From positions 1-31,778 of the forward strand of contig CAJWRL010000001.1 in NCBI GenBank assembly GCA_913046125.1: a stretch of DNA of 31,778 nucleotides. The letters run 5' to 3'. The stretch's first letter is position 1. Each line of letters opens with the position of its first letter. A program made the translations under genes and the position numbers. The notes beneath the pieces are model-generated. The model was given only the letters and a program-made list of their open reading frames with translations, made no database searches and was not told the DNA's origin. This stretch comes from an uncultured Gammaproteobacteria bacterium. Lineage in GTDB: Bacteria > Pseudomonadota > Gammaproteobacteria > GCA-002705445 > GCA-002716945. Positions 16,966 through 28,740 of this stretch are shown one piece after another.

Positions 16966-17658
16966 TTATAATAGTTCAATAGTCTCACAGATCTCTTTGA
17001 AGTCAAAAAAAGGGTAATGTGGTGAATTTTTCAAAGTCACTATCTTCATCTTATGATGCTTGAGTGTACTCATAATCCTGGTATCACAAACTTCATCACT
17101 GTCCGACAACAAGATCATAAGATTTTCACTAAAATTAACTTTAAATTTTGATAAATCAAAGTTAGCCATCTCATCAAGCTCTGCAATCAAGGAATCTTTT
17201 TTGGGAATATAGTTACTGTAAAATAAATTTTTAAGTTTTATGAAGTTTTTCTTAGCAAGGTTGTTTCCTTTCACGCACTCAAATATAAATTTCTTTACAG
17301 TATTATCAAAATCTTCGACCAGATTATCTCTAAGTATAGTTATCGTCCTGGTTTTTGGTTTTAAAAAAGGATTAATAAGTATAATTGTAGCATCACACCT
17401 ATTTAGTTCACTAGACAAAAGTATTCTAGCAGCAGTATATGAATAAGCTATTATCGTGTCATCCTTTTTTGAAGACCCGAGGATAGAATCAATGACTTTG
17501 TGACTGTGTTCATGTGCACTTGATTTGTAATATCCAGGGAGAGATACCAATTCACTAGAGGAGACATTCGGAAAATGTCCCTGAATTTCTCTCCAAATAT
17601 ATGAGCCAAACAACCATCCATGAATAAATATTATTTTATTTAAATTCTGAATTAACAT
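16966..17658 (-). CDS. Divergent BioH/BioG-like alpha/beta-hydrolase (pimeloyl-ACP methyl ester esterase)
   Basis: This 230-residue protein has an alpha/beta-hydrolase layout: the oxyanion strand IIFIHGW with HGW at 13-15, a candidate nucleophile S73 in IIAYSYTAA, a candidate acid D186 or D188 in LLSDSDEVCD, and H214 in NSPHYPF, matching BioH's GHAPF. The elbow reads A-Y-S-Y-T instead of G-x-S-x-G, which is unusual. It lies 8 nt before bioC, so hydrolysis of the pimeloyl-ACP methyl ester is the likely job, as BioH or a BioG-like analogue. No Shine-Dalgarno is seen; a TATTCT lies 8 nt before the ATG. Confidence 0.7.
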   Translation of the reverse strand: MLIQNLNKIIFIHGWLFGSYIWREIQGHFPNVSSSELVSLPGYYKSSAHEHSHKVIDSILGSSKKDDTIIAYSYTAARILLSSELNRCDATIILINPFLKPKTRTITILRDNLVEDFDNTVKKFIFECVKGNNLAKKNFIKLKNLFYSNYIPKKDSLIAELDEMANFDLSKFKVNFSENLMILLSDSDEVCDTRIMSTLKHHKMKIVTLKNSPHYPFFDFKEICETIELL

Positions 17659-17688
17659 TACAAATTAGAATAATACAAAACACTAGTG

Positions 17689-17694
17689 TATGCT
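17689..17694 (+). promoter_or_regulatory. -10 box abutting the plsY start codon
   Basis: TATGCT is followed by exactly 6 nt and the ATG at 17701; the -35 region is weak (about 3 of 6). This is the same geometry as at tsaD, the E. coli-type gltD and the M16 gene, predicting a leaderless plsY mRNA. There is no Shine-Dalgarno. Confidence 0.3.
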
Positions 17695-17700
17695 TTATAA

Positions 17701-18270
17701 ATGGGGTCTGATTCTGATATTTATTTTATTTTTTTACTTTTTTATATAATCGGCTCACTACCTTTCGCATTGATCGTTCATAACTTATTATCTACAAATG
17801 ATCCAAGAGAATTAGGATCAAAAAATCCTGGTGCGACAAATATGTATAGAGTTGCTGGACCTCTTGCTGGGGTATTGACGTTCACGGGTGATTTTCTCAA
17901 AGGTTTTATACCTATATATATGTTAGTGGACTTCGAACCGACAATCTTATATCTTGCAGCATTCTTCATTCTCGCAGGACATATGTTTTCCATATTCAAT
18001 CGATTCATCGGAGGCAAAGGTGTTGCCACCTCTTTTGGCTTCCTTTTAGCTATAAATTTAAAACTAGGATTGATCGTGATGTTAATGTGGGTTTTAGTTT
18101 TCGCATTAAAGAGAATTTCAGGTTTATCAGCAATTATAAGTTTTATATTATTGCCATTTATTGCTCTTTTTATCATTGATAATGGCGAATTTTTAATGTT
18201 ATCAATATTACACACTTTAATAATACTTATTAATCACAGAAATAATATAAAAGAGCTCTTACAAAGTTAA
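17701..18270 (+). CDS. plsY: Acyl-phosphate:glycerol-3-phosphate acyltransferase PlsY
   Basis: This 189-residue inner-membrane enzyme makes lysophosphatidic acid from acyl-phosphate and glycerol-3-phosphate. Family motifs are GSLPFA near 18-23, ELGSKNPGATNMYR, GDFLKG, GHMFSIFNRFIGGKGVAT, and the C-terminal LINHRNNIKELL. Five hydrophobic segments are present. Plus-strand plsY beside minus-strand tsaD is a frequent gammaproteobacterial layout, but usually divergent; here they converge, and their 3' ends overlap by 12 nt. Confidence 0.96.
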   Translation: MGSDSDIYFIFLLFYIIGSLPFALIVHNLLSTNDPRELGSKNPGATNMYRVAGPLAGVLTFTGDFLKGFIPIYMLVDFEPTILYLAAFFILAGHMFSIFNRFIGGKGVATSFGFLLAINLKLGLIVMLMWVLVFALKRISGLSAIISFILLPFIALFIIDNGEFLMLSILHTLIILINHRNNIKELLQS

Positions 18271-19248
18271 AGAGGGATTTGGCTTTATCTTGAAATTTTT
18301 TTCAATATCAGATGAGCGAGATTTTAGGAAACCTGCATATGCAATCATTGCTCCATTATCAGTGCTAAACTTTACATCTGGAAAAAAAACATCGCAGTTG
18401 CTTACTTGAGAGAATTTATCTCTTAGTCTTTTATTAGCACTGACTCCACCAGTAACCACAATATTATTTATTCCATAATCTTGTGAAGCTTTTAGAGATT
18501 TGCTTATCAGTGTCTCAACAATAGAATCTTGTAACTCAAAAGAAATATTATTGATACTTTCATCGGTTAGTTCAATTTTTTGTAGTTTATTTATTACGTG
18601 CGTTTTGAGTCCACTGAAACTGAAATTATAGTCATTACTATTTATCATTGGCCTAGGAAAAGAAAATTTATTATTTATAGCATCTTCTGAACGTCGAGCA
18701 ATTTCTGGTCCACCTGGGTATCCTAAACCAAGTTTTCTAGCAATTTTATCAAAGCACTCTCCTGCGGAATCATCTAGCGTAGTGCCTAAAGTTTTAATTT
18801 GAAAGTCTTCATCTACAATTGATAAAAGTGTGTGACCACCTGACACGAGTAATGAAATGAAAGGCGGAGCGAGATTCTTCTCTGTAATCATAGGAGAGTA
18901 TATATGAGCTTCTAAGTGATTAACCTCAATTGTTGGAATACTTCTAGACCATCCCAAAGCCTTGGCAAGCGACGCTCCTGCTAAAAGCGGGCCGAGAAGC
19001 CCAGGGCCATTAGTAAATGCAATCATTCCAATATCGCTAATCTTTGTATTTGCTTTATTAAGCAAGAAATCAAGTAGTGGTATAAATTTTTTAACATGAT
19101 CTCTGGAGGCCAATTCAGGGACTATGCCGCCATATTTAGCATGTATTTGATGTTGAGAGCTCGTGACGTGAGCAATTATTTGCCCAGATGAATCAACAAT
19201 AGCTAAACCTGTGTCATCACAAGATGATTCTATTCCCAAGATATTCAT
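18259..19248 (-). CDS. tsaD: tRNA N6-threonylcarbamoyladenosine transferase TsaD
   Basis: With the start at 19248 the protein has 329 residues. It transfers the threonylcarbamoyl group to A37 of ANN-decoding tRNAs, with TsaB and TsaE. The opening MNILGIESSCDDTG matches the family N-terminus, metal-binding H111 and H115 are in NHLEAHIYSP, followed by LLVSGGHT, GECFDKIARKLGLGYPGGP and VTGGVSANKRLR. An upstream in-frame TTG at 19284 would add 12 residues that no family member has, and it overlaps the promoter, so I reject it. TATAAT ends 6 nt before this ATG. Confidence 0.97.
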   Translation of the reverse strand: MNILGIESSCDDTGLAIVDSSGQIIAHVTSSQHQIHAKYGGIVPELASRDHVKKFIPLLDFLLNKANTKISDIGMIAFTNGPGLLGPLLAGASLAKALGWSRSIPTIEVNHLEAHIYSPMITEKNLAPPFISLLVSGGHTLLSIVDEDFQIKTLGTTLDDSAGECFDKIARKLGLGYPGGPEIARRSEDAINNKFSFPRPMINSNDYNFSFSGLKTHVINKLQKIELTDESINNISFELQDSIVETLISKSLKASQDYGINNIVVTGGVSANKRLRDKFSQVSNCDVFFPDVKFSTDNGAMIAYAGFLKSRSSDIEKNFKIKPNPSLTL

Positions 19249-19254
19249 CGGTGT

Positions 19255-19284
19255 ATTATAAGTTAAAACTTGCTTTATAGACAA
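19255..19284 (-). promoter_or_regulatory. Promoter of tsaD (leaderless type)
   Basis: On the minus strand TTGTCT (19279-19284), an 18-nt spacer and a perfect TATAAT (19255-19260) are followed by 6 nt and the ATG. The expected transcription start falls on the A of the start codon. It overlaps the region that must hold the divergent rpsU promoter. Confidence 0.5.
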
Positions 19285-19297
19285 TATCGAGTAATAT
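19270..19297 (+). promoter_or_regulatory. Candidate promoter of rpsU
   Basis: TTGCTT (19270-19275), a 16-nt spacer and TAATAT (19292-19297) lie 29 nt before rpsU. It leaves a short leader with AAGGA, and it is interleaved with the tsaD promoter on the other strand. Confidence 0.35.
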
Positions 19298-19326
19298 ATC
19301 GCAATATTTAATTATTAAGGATATAT

Positions 19327-19551
19327 ATGCCAAGTGTACAAGTAAGAGAGAATGAGCCTTTTGAAATTGCATTGAGACGATTCAAAAGAGGCTGTGAAAA
19401 AGCAGGTATCTTAACTGAAACACGTCGCAGAGAATTTTATGAGAAACCAACTGCCATGCGAAAAAGAAAAATTGCAGCTGCAACTAAAAGATGTAAAAGA
19501 AAAGTCAGTATGGATACACTCAGAAAAAAACCCCCTTATAAAAAATTCTAG
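19327..19551 (+). CDS. rpsU: 30S ribosomal protein S21
   Basis: This 74-residue basic protein of the small subunit is needed for initiation on natural mRNAs. It begins [27 protein letters not shown] and continues [25 protein letters not shown], which is standard S21; the E. coli protein has 71 residues. AAGGA 5-6 nt before the ATG fixes the start. The yqeY-like gene follows by 3 nt. The dnaG-rpoD part of the classical macromolecular-synthesis operon is missing. Confidence 0.98.
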   Translation: MPSVQVRENEPFEIALRRFKRGCEKAGILTETRRREFYEKPTAMRKRKIAAATKRCKRKVSMDTLRKKPPYKKF

Positions 19552-19554
19552 TTA

Positions 19555-20010
19555 ATGATGGCAAAATCCGCTATCAAAGATAGTATCCAGCAAGATCAAA
19601 TTAATTTTCTAAAAGAAGGTAATAAAGAAGATTCCTCAATTTTGAGGTTCGCATTATCATTTATCAACAAAGAAGAAAAGGATAAGCAAATTGAATTATC
19701 TGATTCTGAAGTGGTTGCAGTTATTAAATCTCTTATCAAAAGAAATAAAGACTCTTACGATCAATTTACATCTGCTAAAAGACCAGAATTAGCAGAAAAA
19801 GAAAAAAAAGAAATGGACTTGCTTCAGGGTTACCTCCCTGAAGTTATGAATGAAAATGAAACTGAAGAAATTGTAAAGTCAACTATAGATAAGCTAGGAA
19901 TTAGCTCAATGAAAGAAATGGGTAAGGCAATGGGAGAAATTAAAAAAAACCATGCTGACACTATTGATTTATCGCTCGTTAGTCAGTTAATAAAAAAACA
20001 TTTAAGTTAA
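19555..20010 (+). CDS. GatB/YqeY domain protein
   Basis: This 151-residue cytoplasmic protein of the YqeY family is related to the tail domain of GatB. It has the typical N-terminal helical half (DSIQQDQINFLKEGNKEDSSILRFALSFI), the central KRNKDSYDQFTSAKRPELAEKE, and the LLQGYLPEVMNENE segment that matches YqeY's YLPxQLSEEE, ending in a tRNA-tail-like MKEMGKAMGEIKKNH. Its biochemical function is not established; a role with tRNA is suggested by homology. Two adjacent ATGs make the exact start uncertain by one codon. It lies directly behind rpsU, as in many proteobacteria. Confidence 0.93.
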   Translation: MMAKSAIKDSIQQDQINFLKEGNKEDSSILRFALSFINKEEKDKQIELSDSEVVAVIKSLIKRNKDSYDQFTSAKRPELAEKEKKEMDLLQGYLPEVMNENETEEIVKSTIDKLGISSMKEMGKAMGEIKKNHADTIDLSLVSQLIKKHLS

Positions 20011-20039
20011 TATTCGTTCATATCGCTAAATAGAGATAA

Positions 20040-22497
<2,458 letters not shown>

Positions 22498-22501
<4 letters not shown>

Positions 22502-23016
22502 TAAATCAGATCTATTTAGTCGGTCCTATGGGATCTGGGAAATCTACAATTGGGCGACTATTGGCAAAGAAATTAGGTTTACCTTATTTTGATCTCGATA
22601 AGCTAATTGAAAATCAAGAGAAGATGTCTATTAGCGATATTTTTCAAAAACACAGTGAAAAATATTTTAGAGAGTTAGAGTCAATTACCCTAAAGCAATA
22701 TTCAGAAGAAAGTAACTTTGTTATTTCGACTGGTGGTGGTTGTGTTTTAAGAGATCAAAATCTATGTATTTTAAGGAAAGGTCTTGTTATATACTTAAAG
22801 ATATCAATAGAAACTCAATTTGAGAGAGTAAAAAACCGAACACATAGACCTTTATTGAATAACGTCACAAAAGATACCCTTGTACAACTAGATAAAGAGA
22901 GGGGTTCCGTCTATTCAGGTATTTCTAATATCGAAGTTGATGTTTCAAATTTAGATAAAGAAGATGTATTATCCACTATTATCAGAAGATTAGAGAGTTA
23001 CAGTGAGAAAAATTAA
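22498..23016 (+). CDS. aroK: Shikimate kinase
   Basis: This 172-residue enzyme phosphorylates shikimate with ATP. The Walker A is GPMGSGKSTIGR near 9-20, the shikimate-binding region contains DLDKLIE and FRELES, the Walker B-like STGGGCVLR is in the middle, and the lid arginine is in KNRTHRPLL. It overlaps hemE by 4 nt and aroB by 14 nt. The aroK-aroB pair is the normal gammaproteobacterial order. Confidence 0.97.
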
Positions 23017-24073
23017 CCTTCAACTAAATAATATCAAAATTCCTATCCTAGTTGGATCGAATATATTGAAAACAATAAATCCTGAGAATTATGTTAAGAA
23101 GAATGATGTTGTAATAATAACAAACTCAACCATTGCAAAGTTATACCTCAAACAGACTAAACGTATGTTCAAAGATTACAATGTGGATAGTTTGATATTA
23201 CGGGATGGTGAAAAATATAAAAATATAAAAACATTACAACAAATACACGACTATCTGATAAAGAATAAATATGATAGATCGCTTACAATAGTTGCGCTTG
23301 GTGGAGGTGTAATTGGAGACATGGTCGCGTTTGCTGCAGATACATTTATGAGAGGTGTTCAATTAATCCATATTCCAACTACTTTACTTGCTCAAGTTGA
23401 CTCGTCTATTGGAGGTAAGTGTGGCATAAATCATCCTCTAGGCAAAAATATGATTGGGTCGTTCAAGCATCCAAGTGTAATTTTAATGGATAGTGCAATC
23501 CTGAAAACTCTCCCAAAAAGAGAGTTTATGGCTGGAATGGCAGAAGTGATAAAATATGGTTTGATAAAAAATAAGAGTTTTTTTAAATTCATAGATAATA
23601 ATTATTCTAAAATTATTCAACAGAATACTGATTGCCTTTTAAGAACTATTTTTACATGTGCATCTATCAAAGCTCAAGTTGTGAAGGAAGATGAGCTTGA
23701 GAGTGGAATAAGAGCGATACTAAACTTTGGTCATACTTTTGGACATGCTATTGAAGTTTACGGTAACTATGAGAGATTTTCTCATGGCGAGGCTGTTGCA
23801 TTAGGAATGATTATGGCTACAAATTTATCTCAAAAAATCCTAAATCTCGAAAAAAAAGAAGTAGATAAGATTAAGCAGCTTATTTATTCGATTATGTCTG
23901 AGGAACTATTAAAAAGTGAATTTCAACCAAATGATTTGGTTAAACTGATGTCAGCAGATAAAAAAAAGAAAGGTGATAGTCTTAATTTTATTTTGCTAAG
24001 CTCCATCGGAGAAGCACAGATTTTATCAGATATTCAAGAATCCGATATTATTGAGTCTATTAAATTAAACTAG
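23003..24073 (+). CDS. aroB: 3-dehydroquinate synthase
   Basis: This 356-residue NAD-dependent enzyme converts DAHP to 3-dehydroquinate. It has DGEKYKN for NAD, GGGVIGDMVAFAADTFMRGV, PTTLLAQVDSSIGGKCGINH with the active-site lysine, KNMIGSFKHP, EVIKYGLI, and LNFGHTFGHAIE with zinc-binding histidines. The start is GTG, 14 nt inside aroK; the next ATG is too far downstream. The stop is followed by a 107-nt leader and gltB. Confidence 0.97.
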   Translation: MRKINLQLNNIKIPILVGSNILKTINPENYVKKNDVVIITNSTIAKLYLKQTKRMFKDYNVDSLILRDGEKYKNIKTLQQIHDYLIKNKYDRSLTIVALGGGVIGDMVAFAADTFMRGVQLIHIPTTLLAQVDSSIGGKCGINHPLGKNMIGSFKHPSVILMDSAILKTLPKREFMAGMAEVIKYGLIKNKSFFKFIDNNYSKIIQQNTDCLLRTIFTCASIKAQVVKEDELESGIRAILNFGHTFGHAIEVYGNYERFSHGEAVALGMIMATNLSQKILNLEKKEVDKIKQLIYSIMSEELLKSEFQPNDLVKLMSADKKKKGDSLNFILLSSIGEAQILSDIQESDIIESIKLN

Positions 24074-24180
24074 GCAAACTTCCCAGATTGCTCAACAAAA
24101 GGTACAATTAAGCACCTGCGCAACTCTCAGAACTAACTTTTTTACTAAATAGTAAACTGAGGGTCCACAACCCACTAAAT
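24074..24180 (+). promoter_or_regulatory. Structured leader between aroB and gltB
   Basis: This is the longest gap in the plus-strand block between 19327 and 30184. It holds a perfect 6-bp hairpin TTTACT-AAAT-AGTAAA (24141-24156), flanked by CTCAG (24126-24130) and CTGAG (24157-24161), which can extend the stem with a 5' bulge. A second hairpin GGGT-5nt-ACCC (24161-24173) ends 7 nt before the gltB ATG. There is no Shine-Dalgarno and no T-run typical of an intrinsic terminator. It does not resemble the glutamine riboswitch motifs I can recall. Confidence 0.35.
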
Positions 24181-27100
24181 ATGAAAAATTTTAGACTTAA
24201 AGACAAGTACAGGTTTGGCTTCCCCGAAAAAAGGGGATTATATGACCCACAATTTGAGAAAGATTCTTGCGGTGTCGGATTAGTCGCCAATATTAAGGGT
24301 ATTCCATCAAGAGAAATAATGGATGATGCTTTTCATGTGAATTCTCAAATGGATCATAGGGGTGGATGTGGGTTTGAAGAAAATACAGGCGATGGAGCTG
24401 GAATACTTATGGCATTACCAGATAGTTTTTTTAGAGCAGAAGCCAAAAAAATTGAAATCAGTCTCCCTGAGATGGGTAAATATGCAGTTGGGAATATATT
24501 TTTACCAACCGATGAAGGTGAAAGAGAATTCTGTATTAAAGAAACAGAATCAATCATAAAAGAAGAAAATCAAATCTGTTTAGGTTGGAGAGAGGTTCCT
24601 TTAGATCCGGAAGGAGCTAATGTAGGTCCCGCTGCTAGAGGCGCACAACCACATATCAAACAACTTTTCATTCAATGTTCAGAGGGCATTAGCCAGGATG
24701 AATTTGATAGAAAACTCTATTTAATTAGGAAAAGAATCAGTAACTTAATTCGAAACTCAGAAGAACTTAAAGAAGCAAAACTTTTTTATATATGTAGCTT
24801 GTCAACTACAGTAATGGTTTATAAGGGAATGCTAACACCCTCTCAACTTTTTCCTTTCTATCCTGATTTAGAAAATAAAAGTTTTGAAACTCATTTAGCT
24901 ATGGTGCACTCAAGGTTCAGCACAAATACTTTTCCGTCATGGGATAGAGCTCAACCAAATAGATACATGTGTCATAACGGTGAAATCAATACCCTCAGAG
25001 GTAATATGAATGCCATGAAAGCAAGGCAAGGAACTGTTGAGAGTGACTTATTTGGCAAAGAAATAGAAAAACTTTTCCCTATTACAGAACTAGACTGCAC
25101 TGATTCAGGTAGCTTTGACAATGTCCTAGAGTTTCTACTGCTGTCTGGAAGAAGTCTACAAGAATCAGTCATGATGATGATCCCGGAAGCATGGCAATCA
25201 GATGTGAATATGTCAGATCAAAAGAAAGCATTCTACCAATTTAGTTCATCTATGATTGAACCTTGGGATGGGCCTGCCTCCATCGTCTTTACTGATGGAA
25301 AAAAAGTTGGAGCAGTTTTAGACAGAAATGGTTTAAGACCGAGCAGATTTTATCTGACCGATGATGATAAAGTCATAATGGCATCAGAGGTTGGGGTATT
25401 GCCTGTTGATCCAAAAAAAGTAGTTAAAAAAGGTAGGTTGCAACCAGGTAAGATGTTTCTTATTGATTTTGAAAAGGGTGAGATGATTCCTGATGAAACT
25501 ATTAAGAAAGACATTGCAAATCAACATGACTACATAGATTGGAATCAGTCCATAGTTGAGCTGGAAAACCTCAATGGCCAATCGGAGGAAGATAGTGTAG
25601 GAAATAATCTCATCGAGAGGATGAGAGCTTTTGGCTATACCACGGAGACCATGCAATTCATGCTTTTACCCCTTGTTTCAGAATTAAGAGATCCTCTAGG
25701 ATCAATGGGTAATGATGCTGCATTGGCTTGCCTTTCTGATAAACCTAGACTGCTATTCGATTACTTTAAACAGCTATTTGCACAAGTTACTAATCCAGCG
25801 ATAGATTCAATTAGAGAAGAGGTAATAATGTCTCTGGAGTGCTTAATTGGCCCTGAAGGAAATCTTTTAGAAAATGACAAAAATAATGTAAAAAGATTAA
25901 GAGTTATAAATCCAATTCTGTCTAATAAAGAATTGAGTTCTATCAAGGAAATCTCTGTTGGTAATTGGAAAACTAAAACTATAGATCTAACCTATCAAAA
26001 AAAGGATGGCTTAAAAGGTATGCTATCGAGGCTTGATGAGGTGTGTCAGGAAGCAGAGAGTGCCATTGAACAAGGCTATTCATTTGTAGTGTTATCTGAC
26101 AAGGGAGTGTCCGAATCAAGAATATCTCTTAGCTCACTATTGTCATGCTCTTCAGTTCATCATCACCTTATAAAAAACCAACTTAGAACAAAAATAGGTA
26201 TTGTCATAGAAACTGGGGAAGCAAGAGAGGTGCATCACCATTGTTTACTTTTTGGCTATGGAGCAGATGCTATAAATCCATACCTAGCATTTGAGGCAAT
26301 ATTTCAATCCTTGGAGGACGGTACTCTAAAAGATGCAACTTTGAAAAACAACGAACAAATAGTAAATGCCTATAAGAAAGGAACAAAAAAAGGAATCCTT
26401 AAAGTAATGGCAAAAATGGGAATATCTACTCTTCACTCTTATAAGGGTGCACAAATATTTGAAGCTGTCGGTCTATCTAACGAAATCATAGATAAATCAT
26501 TTCCTGGAACAGCAAGCAGGGTCGGAGGTATAAGTTTTGAAGCATTATTCGACGAACAGAAAAGAAGACATGATCTAGGGTACCCAGAAGAAAAAATTAA
26601 TGTTACTACACTTCCCAATCCTGGAGACTTTCATTGGAGAAATGGTGGAGATGCTCATATGTGGGACCCGAAAACCATCTCATCCTTGCAACTGGCTGCC
26701 CGCACTAATGATGAAGATGCTTATTGGGCTTTCGCAAAACATGCTAATGAAGTTTCTACAAAACAAAGCTCACTAAGAGGTCTCTTAAAATTCAAAAGTA
26801 CTCAAGAGCCAATCAATATAGATGAAGTTGAGAGTGAAAAGGAAATAGTAAAAAGGTTTGCAACGGGTGCAATGAGCTTAGGTTCGATTTCTACTGAATC
26901 TCATGAGTCATTAGCAATAGCTATGAATAAATTAGGCGGAAAGTCTAATACTGGCGAAGGTGGTGAAGATCCTATCAGGTTCACGCCCGATGAATCTGGT
27001 GTTTCTAAAAGATCAGCAATTAAGCAAGTAGCTTCAGGTAGGTTTGGTGTAACGATGAGATATCTAACCAATTCAGATGAGTTACAAATAAAAATATCGC

Positions 27101-28740
27101 AAGGGGCCAAACCTGGTGAAGGTGGAGAATTACCAGGCAAAAAAGTTGATGAATATATAGCCAAGATTAGACATTCAACTCCTGGAGTAGGTTTAATCAG
27201 CCCTCCTCCACATCATGATATTTATTCTATAGAAGACATAGCCCAATTAATCCATGATTTAAAAAATGCTAATAGAAGTTCCAGAATAAGCGTGAAGTTA
27301 GTTTCAGAAGTTGGAGTTGGAACTATTGCCTCTGGTGTAGTGAAAGCTAAAACTGATCATCTTGTCATAGCAGGTCATGATGGAGGAACGGGTGCTTCTC
27401 CTCTTACATCCATAAAGCACGCAGGACTTCCTTGGGAATTAGGTGTAGCTGAAACTCATCAAACCTTGGTTATGAACAACTTACGCTCAAGAGTTGTTCT
27501 CCAAACAGATGGGCAAATTAAAACTGGAAGAGATGTAGCCATTGCCGCACTTCTAGGAGCAGAAGAATTCGGATTTGCAACTGCTCCTTTAGTTACTTTA
27601 GGTTGCATAATGATGAGAAAATGTCACCTCAATACATGTCCAGTTGGCATAGCAACACAAGACGAGGAATTAAGAAAAAAATTCAAAGGCAAGCCTGAAC
27701 ATGTAGTAAATTATCTTTTCATGGTGGCCAAAGATTTACGGATGATAATGGCAGAAATGGGTTTCAAAACTGTTAATGAAATGATTGGTAGAGTTGATTG
27801 TTTGGAAACTGATGTAGCAATAGATCACTGGAAAAGAAATGGTCTTGATTTCAGTGGTATCCTTGAGCCTGCTCAAAAGATATTTGAAAATACCGAAGTC
27901 TATAATACTCAAAGCCAAGATCATGGTCTTGATAAAGCCTTGGATAATGTTCTGATAGATAAATGTAAAAATGCAATTACACAAGGTGAAAAGACTGTTT
28001 TTAATAGCAAAATTAATAATATTAATAGAACAGTTGGAACTATGCTTTCAAACGAAGTTGCTAAAGTTTGGGAGACCAATAATCTTTCTGAAGATACGAT
28101 AGAAATTAATTTCAATGGGTCGGCTGGACAAAGCTTTGCTGCTTGGTTAGTTAAAGGAATTACATTCAAGCTAGAAGGCGATGCTAATGACTATGTTGGC
28201 AAAGGGCTCTCCGGAGGTAAACTCATCATATATCCTCCTAAAAATAGTAAATTTAAAGCCGAAGAGAATATTCTTTTGGGCAATGTAGCCCTCTATGGAG
28301 CAACCGAAGGTGAAGCTTATTTTAGAGGTATAGCTGCGGAAAGATTCTGCGTAAGAAATAGTGGTGCTTCAGTAGTTGTAGAGGGAATTGGAGATCATGG
28401 ATGTGAGTATATGACAGGAGGTAAAGCTGTTATTTTAGGTCCAACAGGAAGGAATTTTGGTGCCGGAATGAGTGGAGGAATAGCTTACATTTTTGATGAT
28501 CAAGGTGACTTTGAGAAAAAATGTAATAATGAAACTTTTGAGTTAGAGCCTCTATTGGAAGAAGACTTATCTGACCTCAAAGGTTTAATTCTAAAACATA
28601 ATAAATATACCGAATCGACTGTTGCGGAGAATATCCTTAAAAATTGGGAAAATGCCTCTAAAAAATTCGTAAAAGTTATGCCAACGGATTACAAACGTGT
28701 TCTAAATGAAATGAAAACAAAACAACAAAGCAATGGGTAA
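24181..28740 (+). CDS. gltB: Glutamate synthase large subunit (plant/Bacteroidetes-like lineage)
   Basis: This 1519-residue enzyme makes two glutamates from glutamine and 2-oxoglutarate. A 29-residue pro-sequence ends at C30 (KDSCGVG), the N-terminal nucleophile of the class II amidotransferase domain (30-430). A central domain and the FMN barrel follow (GEGGEDP, PGEGGELPGKKV, GHDGGTGASPL). The 3Fe-4S cysteines are C1142, C1148 and C1153 in CIMMRKCHLNTCPVG, and the C-terminal GXGXG beta-helix has GLSGGKLIIYPP and FGAGMSGG. Where E. coli GltB reads LQVDGGLKTG and HLNNCATG, this reads LQTDGQIKTG and HLNTCPVG, a different lineage. It is coupled to its own gltD by an 8-nt overlap. The start lacks a Shine-Dalgarno. 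Confidence 0.97.
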   Translation: MKNFRLKDKYRFGFPEKRGLYDPQFEKDSCGVGLVANIKGIPSREIMDDAFHVNSQMDHRGGCGFEENTGDGAGILMALPDSFFRAEAKKIEISLPEMGKYAVGNIFLPTDEGEREFCIKETESIIKEENQICLGWREVPLDPEGANVGPAARGAQPHIKQLFIQCSEGISQDEFDRKLYLIRKRISNLIRNSEELKEAKLFYICSLSTTVMVYKGMLTPSQLFPFYPDLENKSFETHLAMVHSRFSTNTFPSWDRAQPNRYMCHNGEINTLRGNMNAMKARQGTVESDLFGKEIEKLFPITELDCTDSGSFDNVLEFLLLSGRSLQESVMMMIPEAWQSDVNMSDQKKAFYQFSSSMIEPWDGPASIVFTDGKKVGAVLDRNGLRPSRFYLTDDDKVIMASEVGVLPVDPKKVVKKGRLQPGKMFLIDFEKGEMIPDETIKKDIANQHDYIDWNQSIVELENLNGQSEEDSVGNNLIERMRAFGYTTETMQFMLLPLVSELRDPLGSMGNDAALACLSDKPRLLFDYFKQLFAQVTNPAIDSIREEVIMSLECLIGPEGNLLENDKNNVKRLRVINPILSNKELSSIKEISVGNWKTKTIDLTYQKKDGLKGMLSRLDEVCQEAESAIEQGYSFVVLSDKGVSESRISLSSLLSCSSVHHHLIKNQLRTKIGIVIETGEAREVHHHCLLFGYGADAINPYLAFEAIFQSLEDGTLKDATLKNNEQIVNAYKKGTKKGILKVMAKMGISTLHSYKGAQIFEAVGLSNEIIDKSFPGTASRVGGISFEALFDEQKRRHDLGYPEEKINVTTLPNPGDFHWRNGGDAHMWDPKTISSLQLAARTNDEDAYWAFAKHANEVSTKQSSLRGLLKFKSTQEPINIDEVESEKEIVKRFATGAMSLGSISTESHESLAIAMNKLGGKSNTGEGGEDPIRFTPDESGVSKRSAIKQVASGRFGVTMRYLTNSDELQIKISQGAKPGEGGELPGKKVDEYIAKIRHSTPGVGLISPPPHHDIYSIEDIAQLIHDLKNANRSSRISVKLVSEVGVGTIASGVVKAKTDHLVIAGHDGGTGASPLTSIKHAGLPWELGVAETHQTLVMNNLRSRVVLQTDGQIKTGRDVAIAALLGAEEFGFATAPLVTLGCIMMRKCHLNTCPVGIATQDEELRKKFKGKPEHVVNYLFMVAKDLRMIMAEMGFKTVNEMIGRVDCLETDVAIDHWKRNGLDFSGILEPAQKIFENTEVYNTQSQDHGLDKALDNVLIDKCKNAITQGEKTVFNSKINNINRTVGTMLSNEVAKVWETNNLSEDTIEINFNGSAGQSFAAWLVKGITFKLEGDANDYVGKGLSGGKLIIYPPKNSKFKAEENILLGNVALYGATEGEAYFRGIAAERFCVRNSGASVVVEGIGDHGCEYMTGGKAVILGPTGRNFGAGMSGGIAYIFDDQGDFEKKCNNETFELEPLLEEDLSDLKGLILKHNKYTESTVAENILKNWENASKKFVKVMPTDYKRVLNEMKTKQQSNG

